This document shows positions 27,097-35,739 of a DNA stretch of 64,000 nucleotides, one piece after another (positions within the stretch are counted from its first letter, which is position 1; every line of letters starts with the position of its first letter). The notes beneath the pieces are model-generated. The model saw nothing but the letters and a program-made list of their open reading frames with translations. It was not told where the DNA came from and did not search any database. Where the stretch lies: NCBI RefSeq assembly GCF_021088345.1, contig NZ_CP088156.1, positions 2,356,001 through 2,420,000 of the forward strand. Reading direction: 5' to 3'. This DNA is from Bradyrhizobium ontarionense. GTDB lineage: Bacteria > Pseudomonadota > Alphaproteobacteria > Rhizobiales > Xanthobacteraceae. The position numbers were made by a program, and so were the translations under genes.

Positions 27097-27451
27097 TAAG
27101 AGAGAACGCGCCGGGACGCCCCCTGTCGTCGGAAGTCACCGTGTCAGACTCGCATTAAGCGAACGCTAAGGGCACGGCTGCGGTGGCAACGCCATTCAAC
27201 CGGGATGGTGAATGCATCGTTTCCGGCCGCGGCGACGGTTGCGAAAGCGCCGCGATCTACAGCCGGTTGCACGATGCACGCGCCGCGTGCCAACAGAAAA
27301 TTTACGCCGAAAAAAGTTCTGGGCCCGGTTTCGCGAAATCTCAACCAATTAAGCCCAATGCAAGCAGTCGCGACATAAAACAAAGCAGCTGCGATCTCGC
27401 TTGCGCGGTTAGGGACAGACGCGAGATCAGCAGTACGGTCGGGGTTGCGTG
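27097..27451. promoter_or_regulatory. divergent region, sensor kinase and DUF5330 gene
   Basis: No gene is supported. At 27155-27169 the sequence TTAAGCGAACGCTAA differs from the CtrA full site by one base. The part from 27290 to 27380 is AT-rich for this genome and probably holds the plus-strand promoter. Confidence 0.45.
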
Positions 27452-27913
27452 ATGTTCTTTCTGCTTCGGATGGCATTCTGGCTCGGGCTCGTGCTGGTGC
27501 TGCTGCCGCGCGAGAAGAGTTCCGACGCCGACAAGCTGCCTCAGATCAACGCGCATGAGGCCGTGCAGGCCGCGACCGCAGCCGTCTCCGACGTCGGTCA
27601 GTTCTGCAAGCGCCAGCCCCAGGCATGCGAAGTGGGCGGACAGGCCGCGACCGTGATTGGTCACCGTGCCCAGGAAGGCGCGCGCAAGATCTATCAGATC
27701 ATCACCGACAAGCCCGAGACCGCGGAGAAGCCGACCGCCGCCGACAAGCTCATCGGCCCCGTGAAGCCGGCCAGTCTCGACAAGCGCTCCAACGATCATA
27801 CCGGCTCGATCGACGCGCCCCCGATCGAACCGGCTCCCAGCAGCGGAGCCCCGGCCGACACGCTGTCGGCGGATGATCTCGCGGCGGAATGGCAGCTGCC
27901 GCCGACGCCCTGA
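27452..27913 (+). CDS. DUF5330-type protein, membrane-anchored or secreted
   Basis: The 153-residue product begins with a hydrophobic helix (MFFLLRMAFWLGLVLVLLP) and then has the conserved stretch AVQAATAAVSDVGQFCKRQPQACEVGGQAA with two Cys, typical of the DUF5330 group of rhizobial proteins; the C-terminal half is Pro/Ala-rich and disordered. Function is unknown. A GTG at 27449 directly before the ATG could also be used. The SufE gene follows after 73 bases. Confidence 0.75.
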   Translation: MFFLLRMAFWLGLVLVLLPREKSSDADKLPQINAHEAVQAATAAVSDVGQFCKRQPQACEVGGQAATVIGHRAQEGARKIYQIITDKPETAEKPTAADKLIGPVKPASLDKRSNDHTGSIDAPPIEPAPSSGAPADTLSADDLAAEWQLPPTP

Positions 27914-27986
27914 TCGTCGGCAACAGGCTGTCGCTTTCGTCCCGCCGAACGCCTATATCAAAGCTCGGACGGGACCGAAGGGCACC

Positions 27987-28412
27987 ATGACGATCGACGA
28001 AATCCGCGACAATTTCGCCCTGCTGGACGATTGGGACGACCGCTATCGCTACGTGATCGAGCTCGGCCGCACCTTGGCGCCGATGCCCGAGGACGAGCAC
28101 TCCGCCGCCAACAAGGTGCAGGGCTGCGCCAGCCAGGTCTGGCTGTCGCGACACGTCGATGGCGACGGCGCGACACCGGTGCTGAACTATCTCGGCGATA
28201 GCGATGCCCACATCGTCCGTGGCCTGATCGCGATCCTGCTGACGCTCTATTCGGGGCGGACGCCGCAAGAAATCATGAGCATCGACGCACCCGCGGTGTT
28301 CGACGAGCTCGGGTTCCGCGACCACCTCACGCCACAGCGCTCCAACGGCTTGCGCTCGATGGTCGAGCGGATCCGCACCGACGCCCGCGAGGCGCTCGCA
28401 GCAGCGTCCTGA
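27987..28412 (+). CDS. sufE: SufE family cysteine desulfuration protein
   Basis: SufE accepts sulfur from the cysteine desulfurase SufS and passes it to the Suf iron-sulfur cluster assembly complex. The 141-residue protein opens with TIDEIRDNFALLDDWDDRYRYVIELGR and has the active-site Cys in NKVQGCASQVWL (residue about 51), followed by SDAHIVRGLIAILLTLYSG, all canonical. The rest of the suf operon is not in the window. The ATG at 27987 is the family start; the frame is open further upstream but the extension is not conserved-looking. Confidence 0.93.
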   Translation: MTIDEIRDNFALLDDWDDRYRYVIELGRTLAPMPEDEHSAANKVQGCASQVWLSRHVDGDGATPVLNYLGDSDAHIVRGLIAILLTLYSGRTPQEIMSIDAPAVFDELGFRDHLTPQRSNGLRSMVERIRTDAREALAAAS

Positions 28413-28416
28413 TCAG

Positions 28417-28833
28417 CTACTTCTCGCGCTCGGGACGCTGCTGTCCAAGGCCCATCTTCTTGGCGAGCTGCGAGCGGGTGACTGCGTAGTTGGGCGCCAC
28501 CATGGGATAATCCGGCGGCAGGTTCCATTTGTCGCGATACTGCTCCGGCGTCATGCTGTATTGCGTCCGCAGATGCCGGCGCAGCGATTTGAAGCGCTTG
28601 CCGTCCTCGAGACAGATCAAATAATCCGGGTGGATCGACTTCTTCACCGGAACGGCGGGCCTTGCCGGTTCAGGCGTCGGCTCGCTGCGCCCAGCCGCGA
28701 CCCGCGTGAGCGCTGCGTGCACCTGGCTGATCAGCGAGGGAATCTCGGCGGCCGGCGTCGGATTGTTGCTCAGATAGGCCGAGACGATATCGGCCGTCAG
28801 ATCGATAAAGCTCTTGCTGGCCACGTCCGTCAT
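28417..28833 (-). CDS. MucR/Ros family transcriptional regulator
   Basis: The 138-residue DNA-binding protein matches MucR over its whole length: an N-terminal oligomerisation region (FIDLTADIVSAYLSNNP, IPSLISQVHAAL) and the C-terminal finger and tail (CLEDGKRFKSLRRHLRTQYSMTPEQYRDKWNLP in segments, then DYPMVAPNYAVTRSQLAKKMGLG). MucR proteins are H-NS-like regulators of AT-rich targets. Oddly, the position usually held by the second zinc-ligand His reads Gln (RHLRTQY), so metal binding may be altered. The start at 28833 is preferred over 28869 on family length and a G-rich site upstream. Convergent with sufE. Confidence 0.92.
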   Translation of the reverse strand: MTDVASKSFIDLTADIVSAYLSNNPTPAAEIPSLISQVHAALTRVAAGRSEPTPEPARPAVPVKKSIHPDYLICLEDGKRFKSLRRHLRTQYSMTPEQYRDKWNLPPDYPMVAPNYAVTRSQLAKKMGLGQQRPEREK

Positions 28834-29013
28834 TGCACCCCCGCCCCGCCCGGTGACTTTCGTTCGCAAGTATCACCCGAACCGAGTGCCCGCGTCGTCT
28901 TCCGATTCTCCAAGCAATATGGGCAAATGACTGGCAAAATGACAAGAAGGTGAGGACTTCTTCTTGGGAAGTCTGTCCACACCCAAGTACTGTGTACCGT
29001 ATACCAGCCCTAT
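28834..29013. other. 180-base gap upstream of the MucR gene
   Basis: No gene is seen. The stretch from 28900 to 29020 is less GC-rich than its neighbours and probably holds the MucR-gene promoter, possibly autoregulated as known for this family. Confidence 0.4.
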
Positions 29014-29913
29014 TCAACCCTGACGCGTGTCAGGCCCGCCTTCCAGATGCGTGCGCAGCTGGTCGATCGATGCGAAACGCATCATTCCCTCGGGCATCTG
29101 CGCCTCGATCGAGCCGTCCGAGTAGAGCGAATACGCCATCCCATCGACGACGCCGGACTTGATGATGCTCGCGGCGGGCGCGTCTGGCACCGGTTCTTCG
29201 GCAGCGGGTGCCGGTTCCGGCTCGACGAAGGTGGGCGCGGCGCGCGCGAACCGGCGGGGAAAAGGCGGCCGCGACGGATCCGGCGTGCGGGCCCGCTCCG
29301 GGCGCGGCCAGCCATCCCCGAACCTTGGAGCAGACTCGGCGGCTGCCGGTTCGTCGAGCGGAACGGGCGGTGGCTCGCTCAGGGGCGGCGACCGGAAATC
29401 GGGGACCGGCGCTTCGGCGCTGCGCTTGTCTGCCCGCTCCCGCTCTCTGCGAGATGTCGAGGCAAACAGCAGGTTGCGCTTGGGCCGGTCGGCCGGCTCT
29501 GCAGCCGGCTCATCCGCCGCTGGCTCCGGTTCGGCGTTGCGCAAAGTCGACGACAGAGGCGCAGACAGGTCCGGCATACGAGGGCGGCTGCGCGGCGATC
29601 CCCCTTCGCGCCAGAGGTCCTCGGACGGCGGCACCGGCGGCGGTTCCAGCTCGGCCCGATGACTGGCCGGCAATTGCAGCGGTCTGACGTCGGATTCGGT
29701 CCCGGCGCGCGGCCGCAACCGATGCGAGAGCATCTTCAGCTCGCCGAGAACGGCCGACAGCCCGAACAGGATGAGGCCGCTGCAGACACTGATGGTTCCC
29801 GACAGGATCATCGTGCTGCCGACGCTGAACTCCTTGAACGGAATTCCATAGGCAATCGCTCCGAGCCCGGCCAACACGGCAAGGGCCCCAGCGGCCAACA
29901 TGGCACTCATCAT
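29014..29913 (-). CDS. membrane protein with proline-rich linker, function unknown
   Basis: A protein of about 299 residues with two N-terminal membrane helices (SAMLAAGALAVLAGLGAIAYG and MILSGTISVCSGLILFGLSAVLGEL), a long Pro/Glu/Arg-rich cytoplasmic or periplasmic linker (residues 65-245), and a small conserved C-terminal module (SGVVDGMAYSLYSDGSIEAQ, RFASIDQLRTHLE). The last module looks like a signature of a rhizobial family without known role. The ATG at 29913 is preferred to 29922, because an AGGGG sits nine bases before it and touches the earlier ATG. Confidence 0.7.
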   Translation of the reverse strand: MMSAMLAAGALAVLAGLGAIAYGIPFKEFSVGSTMILSGTISVCSGLILFGLSAVLGELKMLSHRLRPRAGTESDVRPLQLPASHRAELEPPPVPPSEDLWREGGSPRSRPRMPDLSAPLSSTLRNAEPEPAADEPAAEPADRPKRNLLFASTSRRERERADKRSAEAPVPDFRSPPLSEPPPVPLDEPAAAESAPRFGDGWPRPERARTPDPSRPPFPRRFARAAPTFVEPEPAPAAEEPVPDAPAASIIKSGVVDGMAYSLYSDGSIEAQMPEGMMRFASIDQLRTHLEGGPDTRQG

Positions 29914-30358
29914 CGAACCCATCCCCTAATGCATCGATTCCGGACGGCGCGCCGCCCGAAATCACATTAGATAGCTGCGGTTGCCCGCGTCCCCTTGGAC
30001 GCGGATTCTAGTCGAAAGCCGCGACAAATTGCAGCAGAAGTTCGGCCAGGGGCTTCAGGCCCCCCAATCCGTCGCGGTAGTGGCGCCACGATACCGCCAC
30101 ATTACCTCCCGGCCAACCCTCGAAGCCCATTGAGGTTCCTTCGCGGTTCCCTCCTGCCAGCGCGGTTCAGCGCGCGTTCATATGGCTTTGCCATTATGGC
30201 GCGAAGCAGCCGAAAATCTGACCCATGTTGCGTTGCAATACAAGCTTGGGTTCATATTTCCAATTCCTGGAAAACCTGGACGCGCTATACGCAGGTCGGG
30301 GAAACAGGCCTGAAGCGCGGGAGCGGGGTCGTTAGGGGACGCCGGGTCATCATCAGCC
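29914..30358. other. 445-base gap between divergent membrane-protein genes
   Basis: No gene is supported. A hairpin with perfect eight-base arms, CCGCGTCC at 29985-29992 and GGACGCGG at 29997-30004, is present but lacks a T tract. Promoters of both flanking divergent genes should be here. Confidence 0.45.
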
Positions 30359-32011
30359 ATGTCATCGATAACCACTTCGGTCCTCGAGACGCCGACGCGG
30401 CGCTCACTCGAGCGGACTTGCGACGATCTTGCGATGTTCGTGCTCGCCGCGGTTGCCGTGGTCGCCGGACTGACCTTCCGTGATTATGGCCTCGGCTGGG
30501 ACGACTACACCCACGCCGAATATGCCGATCTCTTGCTGCGCATGTACGGTTCCGGTTTCAGGGACACGGCGGCGCTCTCCTTTGCCAATCTGTATATGTA
30601 CGGCGGCGGCTTCGACATGGTTGCAGCGCTGCTGCACAAGATTTTGCCGTTGGAATTGTTCGAGACGCGCCGGCTGGTCGGCGCCGTCATTGGTCTTGTC
30701 GGCCTGGGCGTAACCTGGCGCCTGGCGCGCCGCATCGGCGGCGCCGTGGCCGGCCTGTCGGCCCTGGTGCTGCTGGCGCTGTGCCCGATCTTCTACGGCC
30801 ACATGTTCATGAACCCGAAGGATGCTCCGTTCGCGGTCGCCATGGTGGTGCTGCTGATGGGGCTCGTCCGGCTGGCCGATGAATATCCCTATCCCTCGCC
30901 GCGCACTATCCTGATCCTCGGGCTCGGCGCCGGCTTCGCGATCGGCTCGCGCATCCTGGGCGGCATGGCCGTGGTCTACGCCGTCGTGGGCTTCATGCCC
31001 TTGTTCATGGAGGAATACCGCACACAGGGCGCCCGCGAGGCGGTCCGCCGCTTTGCCCACGTGCTCTACGTGCTGATCCCCGGCCTGATCCTGGGCTATC
31101 TGGTCATGGGCCTGATCTGGCCCTGGTCGATCATCGAACCAGCCAATCCATTCCGGGCGCTGACCTATTTCTCGCATTTCTTCGAGAAGCCGTGGAAGGA
31201 GATGTTCGACGGGGCGCTGGTCTCGGTGCCTGACATGCCCTGGTCGTATCTGCCGACCCTGTTCGCGCTGCAGCTGCCCGAATTGATGATCGGGCTGTTC
31301 GTGGCCGGCGCCATCGCCTCGGTGATGTCGCTATCGCGGCCGGACGTGCCAGCCCGCCAGAAGAGCATCCTCCTGATGCTGACCCTGGCTGCGACGCTGC
31401 CGATCCTGATCGCGATCGTCAAACGTCCGGCGCTCTACAACGGCATCCGTCACTTCGTGTTCGTGATCCCGCCGATGGCGCTGCTCGGCGGCCTCGCCTT
31501 CGCCTGGCTGTTGTCCTGGCTCAACGCCGACGAGCGGCGCAGCTGGCAGCCGGTGGCGATCGCGGCCTTGTGTTTCGGCCTGCTGCTGCCGCTCGCGGAG
31601 ATGATCCGGCTGCATCCCTATCAATACACCCACTTCAACTACATCGCCGGGACCGTGCGCGAAGCCGACACGCGCTTCATGCTGGATTATTGGGGGCTCG
31701 CGCTGAAGCAGGCCTCGGATGGCCTCAAGGAACAGCTCGACGAGCGCCAGGAAGTGCCGCCGATCGGGCACAAATGGAAGGTCGCCGTCTGCGGCCCGCA
31801 GCGACCGGCCCAGGTCGCGCTCGGCCCCGACTTCACGATCGGCTGGGACAGCCATGGTGCCGATTTCGCCATGACGCTCGGCGAGTTCTACTGCAAGGGA
31901 CTGACCGCCCCCGTCATGGTCGAGATCAAGCGCGACGACGTCGTGTTCGCACGGGTGTACGACATCCGCGGCCGGAGCATTTCGAGCCTGCTGTCGATCC
32001 CGGCGCCCTAG
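30359..32011 (+). CDS. polytopic glycosyltransferase-like membrane protein (GT39/PMT type)
   Basis: The 550-residue inner-membrane protein has about ten to twelve helices and the layout of GT-C glycosyltransferases: after the first helix the loop GLTFRDYGLGWDDYTHAEYADLLLRMYG carries the Asp pair usual for lipid-phosphate sugar donors, and GHMFMNPKDAPFAVAM follows a later helix. A C-terminal soluble domain of about 120 residues starts near 430. Substrate is unknown; a role in cell-surface polysaccharide or lipid modification is likely. The gene is convergent with the dehydrogenase gene across a shared palindrome. Confidence 0.72.
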   Translation: MSSITTSVLETPTRRSLERTCDDLAMFVLAAVAVVAGLTFRDYGLGWDDYTHAEYADLLLRMYGSGFRDTAALSFANLYMYGGGFDMVAALLHKILPLELFETRRLVGAVIGLVGLGVTWRLARRIGGAVAGLSALVLLALCPIFYGHMFMNPKDAPFAVAMVVLLMGLVRLADEYPYPSPRTILILGLGAGFAIGSRILGGMAVVYAVVGFMPLFMEEYRTQGAREAVRRFAHVLYVLIPGLILGYLVMGLIWPWSIIEPANPFRALTYFSHFFEKPWKEMFDGALVSVPDMPWSYLPTLFALQLPELMIGLFVAGAIASVMSLSRPDVPARQKSILLMLTLAATLPILIAIVKRPALYNGIRHFVFVIPPMALLGGLAFAWLLSWLNADERRSWQPVAIAALCFGLLLPLAEMIRLHPYQYTHFNYIAGTVREADTRFMLDYWGLALKQASDGLKEQLDERQEVPPIGHKWKVAVCGPQRPAQVALGPDFTIGWDSHGADFAMTLGEFYCKGLTAPVMVEIKRDDVVFARVYDIRGRSISSLLSIPAP

Positions 32012-32019
32012 CACCGGTA

Positions 32020-32059
32020 CCCCGAAGTTCGTGCGCCATCCTGGCCGCACGAACTTCGG
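32020..32059. terminator. large palindrome between convergent genes, likely bidirectional terminator
   Basis: CCGAAGTTCGTGCG at 32022-32035 pairs perfectly with CGCACGAACTTCGG at 32046-32059, and the loop can pair further (CCA/TGG). It lies nine bases after one stop codon and ten before the other. No T tract follows. The left arm flank CCCCGAAGTTCGT also occurs at 22725. Confidence 0.6.
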
Positions 32060-32069
32060 AAGACCGCGC

Positions 32070-33461
32070 TCAGAAGTGCGCGTCGATGTCGACCACGTCG
32101 ATCAGCTTGTGATTGACGAATTCCTTCAGACCGAGCCCGATCAGTTCACGGCCATAGCCGGATCGCCGGATGCCGCCGAATGGCAGATCGGCCTCCACCT
32201 TGGTCGGATGGTTCACGAACACCATACCGGTCGAAATTCGCTTGGCGACCTCTGCGCCGTGGGCCGGATTCGCCGTGAACACCGATCCACCGAGACCGAA
32301 CGGTGAATCATTGGCAATGCGCACCGCGTCGTCCTCGTCCTTGGCCCGGAACAGCATCGACACCGGACCGAAGAACTCCCAGTGGCGTGCCGGATTGTCC
32401 TCGCGAACATCCGTCAGGATTGTCGGCTGCACGAAGGCGCCGCGATTTGGCACTGACGGTCCCACCTCCTCGGCCTTTGCGCCGAGCTTGACGGCCTCGC
32501 GGATCTTGTCCTTCACCTCATCGGCAGCGCCCTGCGACGACAGCGGCGCCAGGGTCGTGTTCGGATCGAACGGGTCGCCCGCGACGAGACCGGCGACACC
32601 CTTGCGGTAACGGGTGAGAAATTCGTCATAGATGGGATCGATCAGGATCATGCGTTTCGACGAGACGCAGACCTGGCCGCCATTCCAGTGGCGCCCGAAC
32701 ACGGCCCATTTTGTGGTCTTCTCCAGATCGGCGTCCGGCAATACGACGAACGCGTCGGCGCCGCCAAGTTCCATCGTCGACTTCTTCAGCGCCTTGCCGG
32801 CTTGCGCCGCCACTACCGATCCCGCGCCCTCCGAGCCCGTCAGGGCAACCCCGTGAACCCTGTCGTCATTGAGAATGAGCTCGACCTGGGAGCGGGTGGC
32901 GTAGAGATTCCTGAAAGCGCCGCGCGGCAATCCGGCCTCTGCCATCAGCTTCTCGAAGGCCGCCGCAGATTGCGGGACGTTCGAGGCGTGCTTCAGGAGA
33001 AGCGTGTTGCCCGCCGACAGCTGCGGGGCCAGGATGCGCGCGATCTGATAGTAGGGGAAATTCCAAGGCTCGATCGCAAGCAGGACGCCGAGCGGCTCAC
33101 AGACGAGAATGGCATCGCCTTCGGCAGGGTCGAGGACCGGAAGCTTCTCCGGCGCCAGCAACGCCTCGGCATGGCGCGTGTAATATTCGAGGATCTTCGC
33201 CGACAATTCGACTTCGGCTTTGGCCTCGCCGAACAGCTTGCCCATTTCCAAGGTCAGCAGTCGCGCATAGGCATCGCTGTCCCGGCGGAGGATGTCCGCA
33301 GCGTTCTGCAGGATCCGGCCGCGCTCGGCAAAGGACGTTCGCCGCCAGCCCAGAAACGCATCATGCGCGCTGGCGATCGCCGCGCGCACCTCGCCGTCGG
33401 TCGCGTCCGGAAAGGAAGCGAGGGTCTCGCCCGTATATGGATTGATGGTCTGGTAGGTCAT
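32070..33461 (-). CDS. NAD(P)-dependent succinate-semialdehyde-type aldehyde dehydrogenase
   Basis: The 463-residue enzyme is of the GabD/YneI-type branch of aldehyde dehydrogenases and oxidises an aldehyde, probably succinate semialdehyde, to the acid. Visible are the Asn of LAIEPWNFPYYQ, the NAD-site ALTGSEGAGSVVAAQ, the catalytic Glu in STMELGGADAFVVLPD and the catalytic Cys in NGGQVCVSSKRM, plus HPTKVEADLPFGGIRRSGYGRE near the end. The start at 33461 (MTYQTINPYTGE) matches the family; the 25-residue extension upstream does not. Possible role in 4-aminobutyrate or related catabolism. Confidence 0.9.
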   Translation of the reverse strand: MTYQTINPYTGETLASFPDATDGEVRAAIASAHDAFLGWRRTSFAERGRILQNAADILRRDSDAYARLLTLEMGKLFGEAKAEVELSAKILEYYTRHAEALLAPEKLPVLDPAEGDAILVCEPLGVLLAIEPWNFPYYQIARILAPQLSAGNTLLLKHASNVPQSAAAFEKLMAEAGLPRGAFRNLYATRSQVELILNDDRVHGVALTGSEGAGSVVAAQAGKALKKSTMELGGADAFVVLPDADLEKTTKWAVFGRHWNGGQVCVSSKRMILIDPIYDEFLTRYRKGVAGLVAGDPFDPNTTLAPLSSQGAADEVKDKIREAVKLGAKAEEVGPSVPNRGAFVQPTILTDVREDNPARHWEFFGPVSMLFRAKDEDDAVRIANDSPFGLGGSVFTANPAHGAEVAKRISTGMVFVNHPTKVEADLPFGGIRRSGYGRELIGLGLKEFVNHKLIDVVDIDAHF

Positions 33462-33777
33462 TCGTCGTACTCCGTGGCGCCCTCTTGCCCGCTGCTCATC
33501 CCCCTGACGAGTTCCTGCGGAACGCTTCGGAGTCACGACCCGGGCATGTGCAAACCCAGGCTATGGTGCGCCTGCTTGTGCACATTGAGGGGAATCAAGG
33601 GATCCGCACGCGCCCTCACCGCGCCCGGGTCTACAGCCGCGACGGTCCTCGGCGGCAACGGAAGCAATCGCTGCCAAATGGCCGCAACGCGCGCATGGCC
33701 GCCTCCGCGCCATGCGCCTTGCCGGGCGCGCCCAGGCCGCCTAGGCTTCAATCAAGATTTCGAGATCGGAGAACGCC
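33462..33777. other. 316-base divergent gap, dehydrogenase and aldolase genes
   Basis: No gene is supported. The right end holds a GGAG at 33769 before the aldolase start. No distinct operator or hairpin is seen. Confidence 0.4.
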
Positions 33778-34557
33778 ATGTCGCCCGCGGAAGCCCGCCT
33801 GAAGGAAGTGCCGTCGAACATGACGGAGGCCGAGTGGTCGCAGCGGGTCAACCTCGCGGCCGCCTATCGCCTGGTGGCGATGTTCGGCTGGGACGATCTG
33901 GTCGATACCCACATCTCGGCCCGCGTGCCCGGCCCCGAGCATCATTTCCTGATCAACCCTTACGGCCTGCTGTTCGAGGAGATCACCGCGTCGAGCCTGA
34001 TCAAGGTCGACCTCTACGGCAACCAGCTGTCCGAGAGCGAGTACAGCATCAATCCGGCGGGCTTCACCATCCACTCCGCGATCCACGAGGTGCGCGAGGA
34101 TGCCGGTTGCGTCATCCATCTGCACACGATCGATGGAGTTGCCGTCTCGAGCTGCGCCGATGGCCTGCTGCCGCTGAACCAGATCGCGCAATACGTCACC
34201 CACGACCTCGCCTATCACGACTACGAAGGCGTGGCGCTGGATCATGACGAACGGCCGCGGCTGCAGCACGACCTCGGCACCAAGAACCACATGCTCTTGC
34301 GCAATCACGGCACGCTGACCGTGGGACGCTCGGTCGCCTCCGCGTTCGAGCGCATGTATCACCTGGAGCGCGCCTGCTCGATCCAGGTCCGCACGCGAAC
34401 GCTCGGACCCTCAGCCTACCCGGTCCGCGACGAGGTCGTCGACAAGAACGCGAAGCTGTTCGACAACCAGGATCGCGTCGAGCTGCGCTCCAATCAGCTG
34501 GTCTGGCCGCCGCTCCTGCGCAAGCTCGACCGCGTCAATCCCGGCTACCGGAATTGA
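33778..34557 (+). CDS. class II aldolase/adducin family protein
   Basis: The 259-residue protein has the class II aldolase fold. The zinc site pattern is visible as HLHTIDGVAVSS (two His near residue 119) and a later NHGTLTVGRSVASAFERMYHLERACSIQV; the early WDDLVDTHISARVPG is also typical. Members cleave sugar phosphates or act as epimerases; this longer adducin-like branch without obvious phosphate-sugar genes nearby has no known substrate. A strong terminator follows at 34613. Confidence 0.88.
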   Translation: MSPAEARLKEVPSNMTEAEWSQRVNLAAAYRLVAMFGWDDLVDTHISARVPGPEHHFLINPYGLLFEEITASSLIKVDLYGNQLSESEYSINPAGFTIHSAIHEVREDAGCVIHLHTIDGVAVSSCADGLLPLNQIAQYVTHDLAYHDYEGVALDHDERPRLQHDLGTKNHMLLRNHGTLTVGRSVASAFERMYHLERACSIQVRTRTLGPSAYPVRDEVVDKNAKLFDNQDRVELRSNQLVWPPLLRKLDRVNPGYRN

Positions 34558-34612
34558 TTTCCGCGCGTTGATCGGCTAACAAGAGCCATCACCCTCTACG
34601 CTTTTTGGAATG

Positions 34613-34647
34613 AAACGCCGCCCAATTCCGGGCGGCGTTTCTTATTG
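34613..34647 (+). terminator. rho-independent terminator of the aldolase gene
   Basis: AAACGCCGCCC at 34613-34623 and GGGCGGCGTTT at 34630-34640 form a perfect 11-base-pair stem with a six-base loop, followed by CTTATT. The A and T tracts on the two sides make it usable from both strands, including for the convergent gene ending at 34668. Confidence 0.9.
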
Positions 34648-34667
34648 CTCAGATGCGGTGGTGCCCC

Positions 34668-35201
34668 TCAGCTGTGCCCTGTGCGGGCGAAGTCCGGCCT
34701 ATCTTGCAGTTGCTGCAGCTCCTCCGCCAGCCGGCGCTCGACGAAGCGCCGCTCATGGTCGGCAAGCCGAGTGGCGAGCAGCTTGCGATAACGCCGCACA
34801 TTGGCTTCCCGCGAAAATCGCAAGCGTGCGGCGGGCCGCAGCCGCACGGCAGCCGCGCCGCGAGCGGCGTCCGATGCGCCACCATCAGCCTCCACCACGA
34901 CGCGGGGAACGACGCGCATGGCGGCCCCGCCTCGCGGACGTGGCGGTTGATCCTCGCGGTCCAGGCGCCGCAGCGCACCGAGTATGTCGGCCAGATGCAG
35001 CGGCCGTGCGATCCCGGGGATCTTCCGCAGATGCGGCTGGGACTCGACCGCGTACATGTCCGAGGCCCAGGACGAGACAATCAACCGCTTCTCGGCGGCG
35101 GAAAGCCTGGTGTCATTCAGCACGTCGGCCGGGCATGCATAGTGCGCGACGGGGTGAAAAGCGGTGCTGCCGGCCGCAATCGAAAAACTGCGCTCGCTCA
35201 T
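34668..35201 (-). CDS. conserved hypothetical protein in the heat-shock cluster (177 aa)
   Basis: The product begins MSERSFSIAAGSTAFHPVAHY and has a recognisable core (PADVLNDTRLSAAEKRLIVSSWASDMYAVESQPHLRK in parts, then LADILGALRRLDRED) followed by a basic, Arg-rich C-terminal half with a helix pattern (RRYRKLLATRLADHERRF). I know no named family. The ATG at 35201 follows a GGAG and is preferred to 35234. It lies 88 bases downstream of hsp20 on the same strand and is probably co-expressed with it, so a stress role is inferred only from context. Confidence 0.7.
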   Translation of the reverse strand: MSERSFSIAAGSTAFHPVAHYACPADVLNDTRLSAAEKRLIVSSWASDMYAVESQPHLRKIPGIARPLHLADILGALRRLDREDQPPRPRGGAAMRVVPRVVVEADGGASDAARGAAAVRLRPAARLRFSREANVRRYRKLLATRLADHERRFVERRLAEELQQLQDRPDFARTGHS

Positions 35202-35289
35202 GTCGTCTCTCCTCCTAACGCTCCTTTCAAACACAGACGGATGATCGGACCGCGCGGACGACGGCGTCCGCGCAGCCCCATGAGCAGGT

Positions 35290-35739
35290 TCAGGCGGCCT
35301 TCTGCTGTGCGATCTGCTCGACCGGCACTGTGCCGATCGCGATGCGGCGCGGCCTCATGGCTTCCGGAATCTCCCGGACCAGCTCGATGCGCAGCAGGCC
35401 GTTGTCGAACGACGCGCTGGTCACCTGCACGTAGTCGGCGAGATTGAACTGCCGCTTGAAGGGCCGTGACGAGATGCCCTGGTAGAGATACTCGCGGCTT
35501 TCTTGATCGCTCTTGCGGCCCTCCACCGTGAGCACGCCGTGCTCCGCGGTGACGGCCAATTCGTCCGGCGCGAACCCGGCCAGCGCCAGCGAGATCCGGT
35601 AGCGGTCATCGCCGAGCCGCTCGATGTCATAAGGGGGATAGTTGTCCTCGACCGCGCGCTGCGTCTCGTCGAGACGGTCGAACAGACGATCGAAGCCGAT
35701 GGTCGAACGCCACAGCGGGGTGAAGTCGTACGTCCTCAT
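35290..35739 (-). CDS. Hsp20-family small heat-shock protein
   Basis: This 149-residue chaperone holds unfolded proteins during heat stress. It has the rhizobial class A start MRTYDFTPLWRSTIGFDRLFDRL, an alpha-crystallin domain at about 35-125 (YPPYDIERLGDDRYRISLALAGF, LTVEGRK, FKRQFNLADYVQVTSASFDNGLL) and the C-terminal I-x-I/V-type tail (RRIAIGTVPVEQI). GGAGG lies eight bases before the ATG and is sequestered in a ROSE-type thermometer. The upstream in-frame region is leader, not coding. Confidence 0.95.
   Translation of the reverse strand: MRTYDFTPLWRSTIGFDRLFDRLDETQRAVEDNYPPYDIERLGDDRYRISLALAGFAPDELAVTAEHGVLTVEGRKSDQESREYLYQGISSRPFKRQFNLADYVQVTSASFDNGLLRIELVREIPEAMRPRRIAIGTVPVEQIAQQKAA

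Noticed and set aside
29985..30004. Hairpin CCGCGTCC-CCTT-GGACGCGG as a terminator
   Set aside because: It has no T tract and lies between divergent genes, where no terminator is needed.
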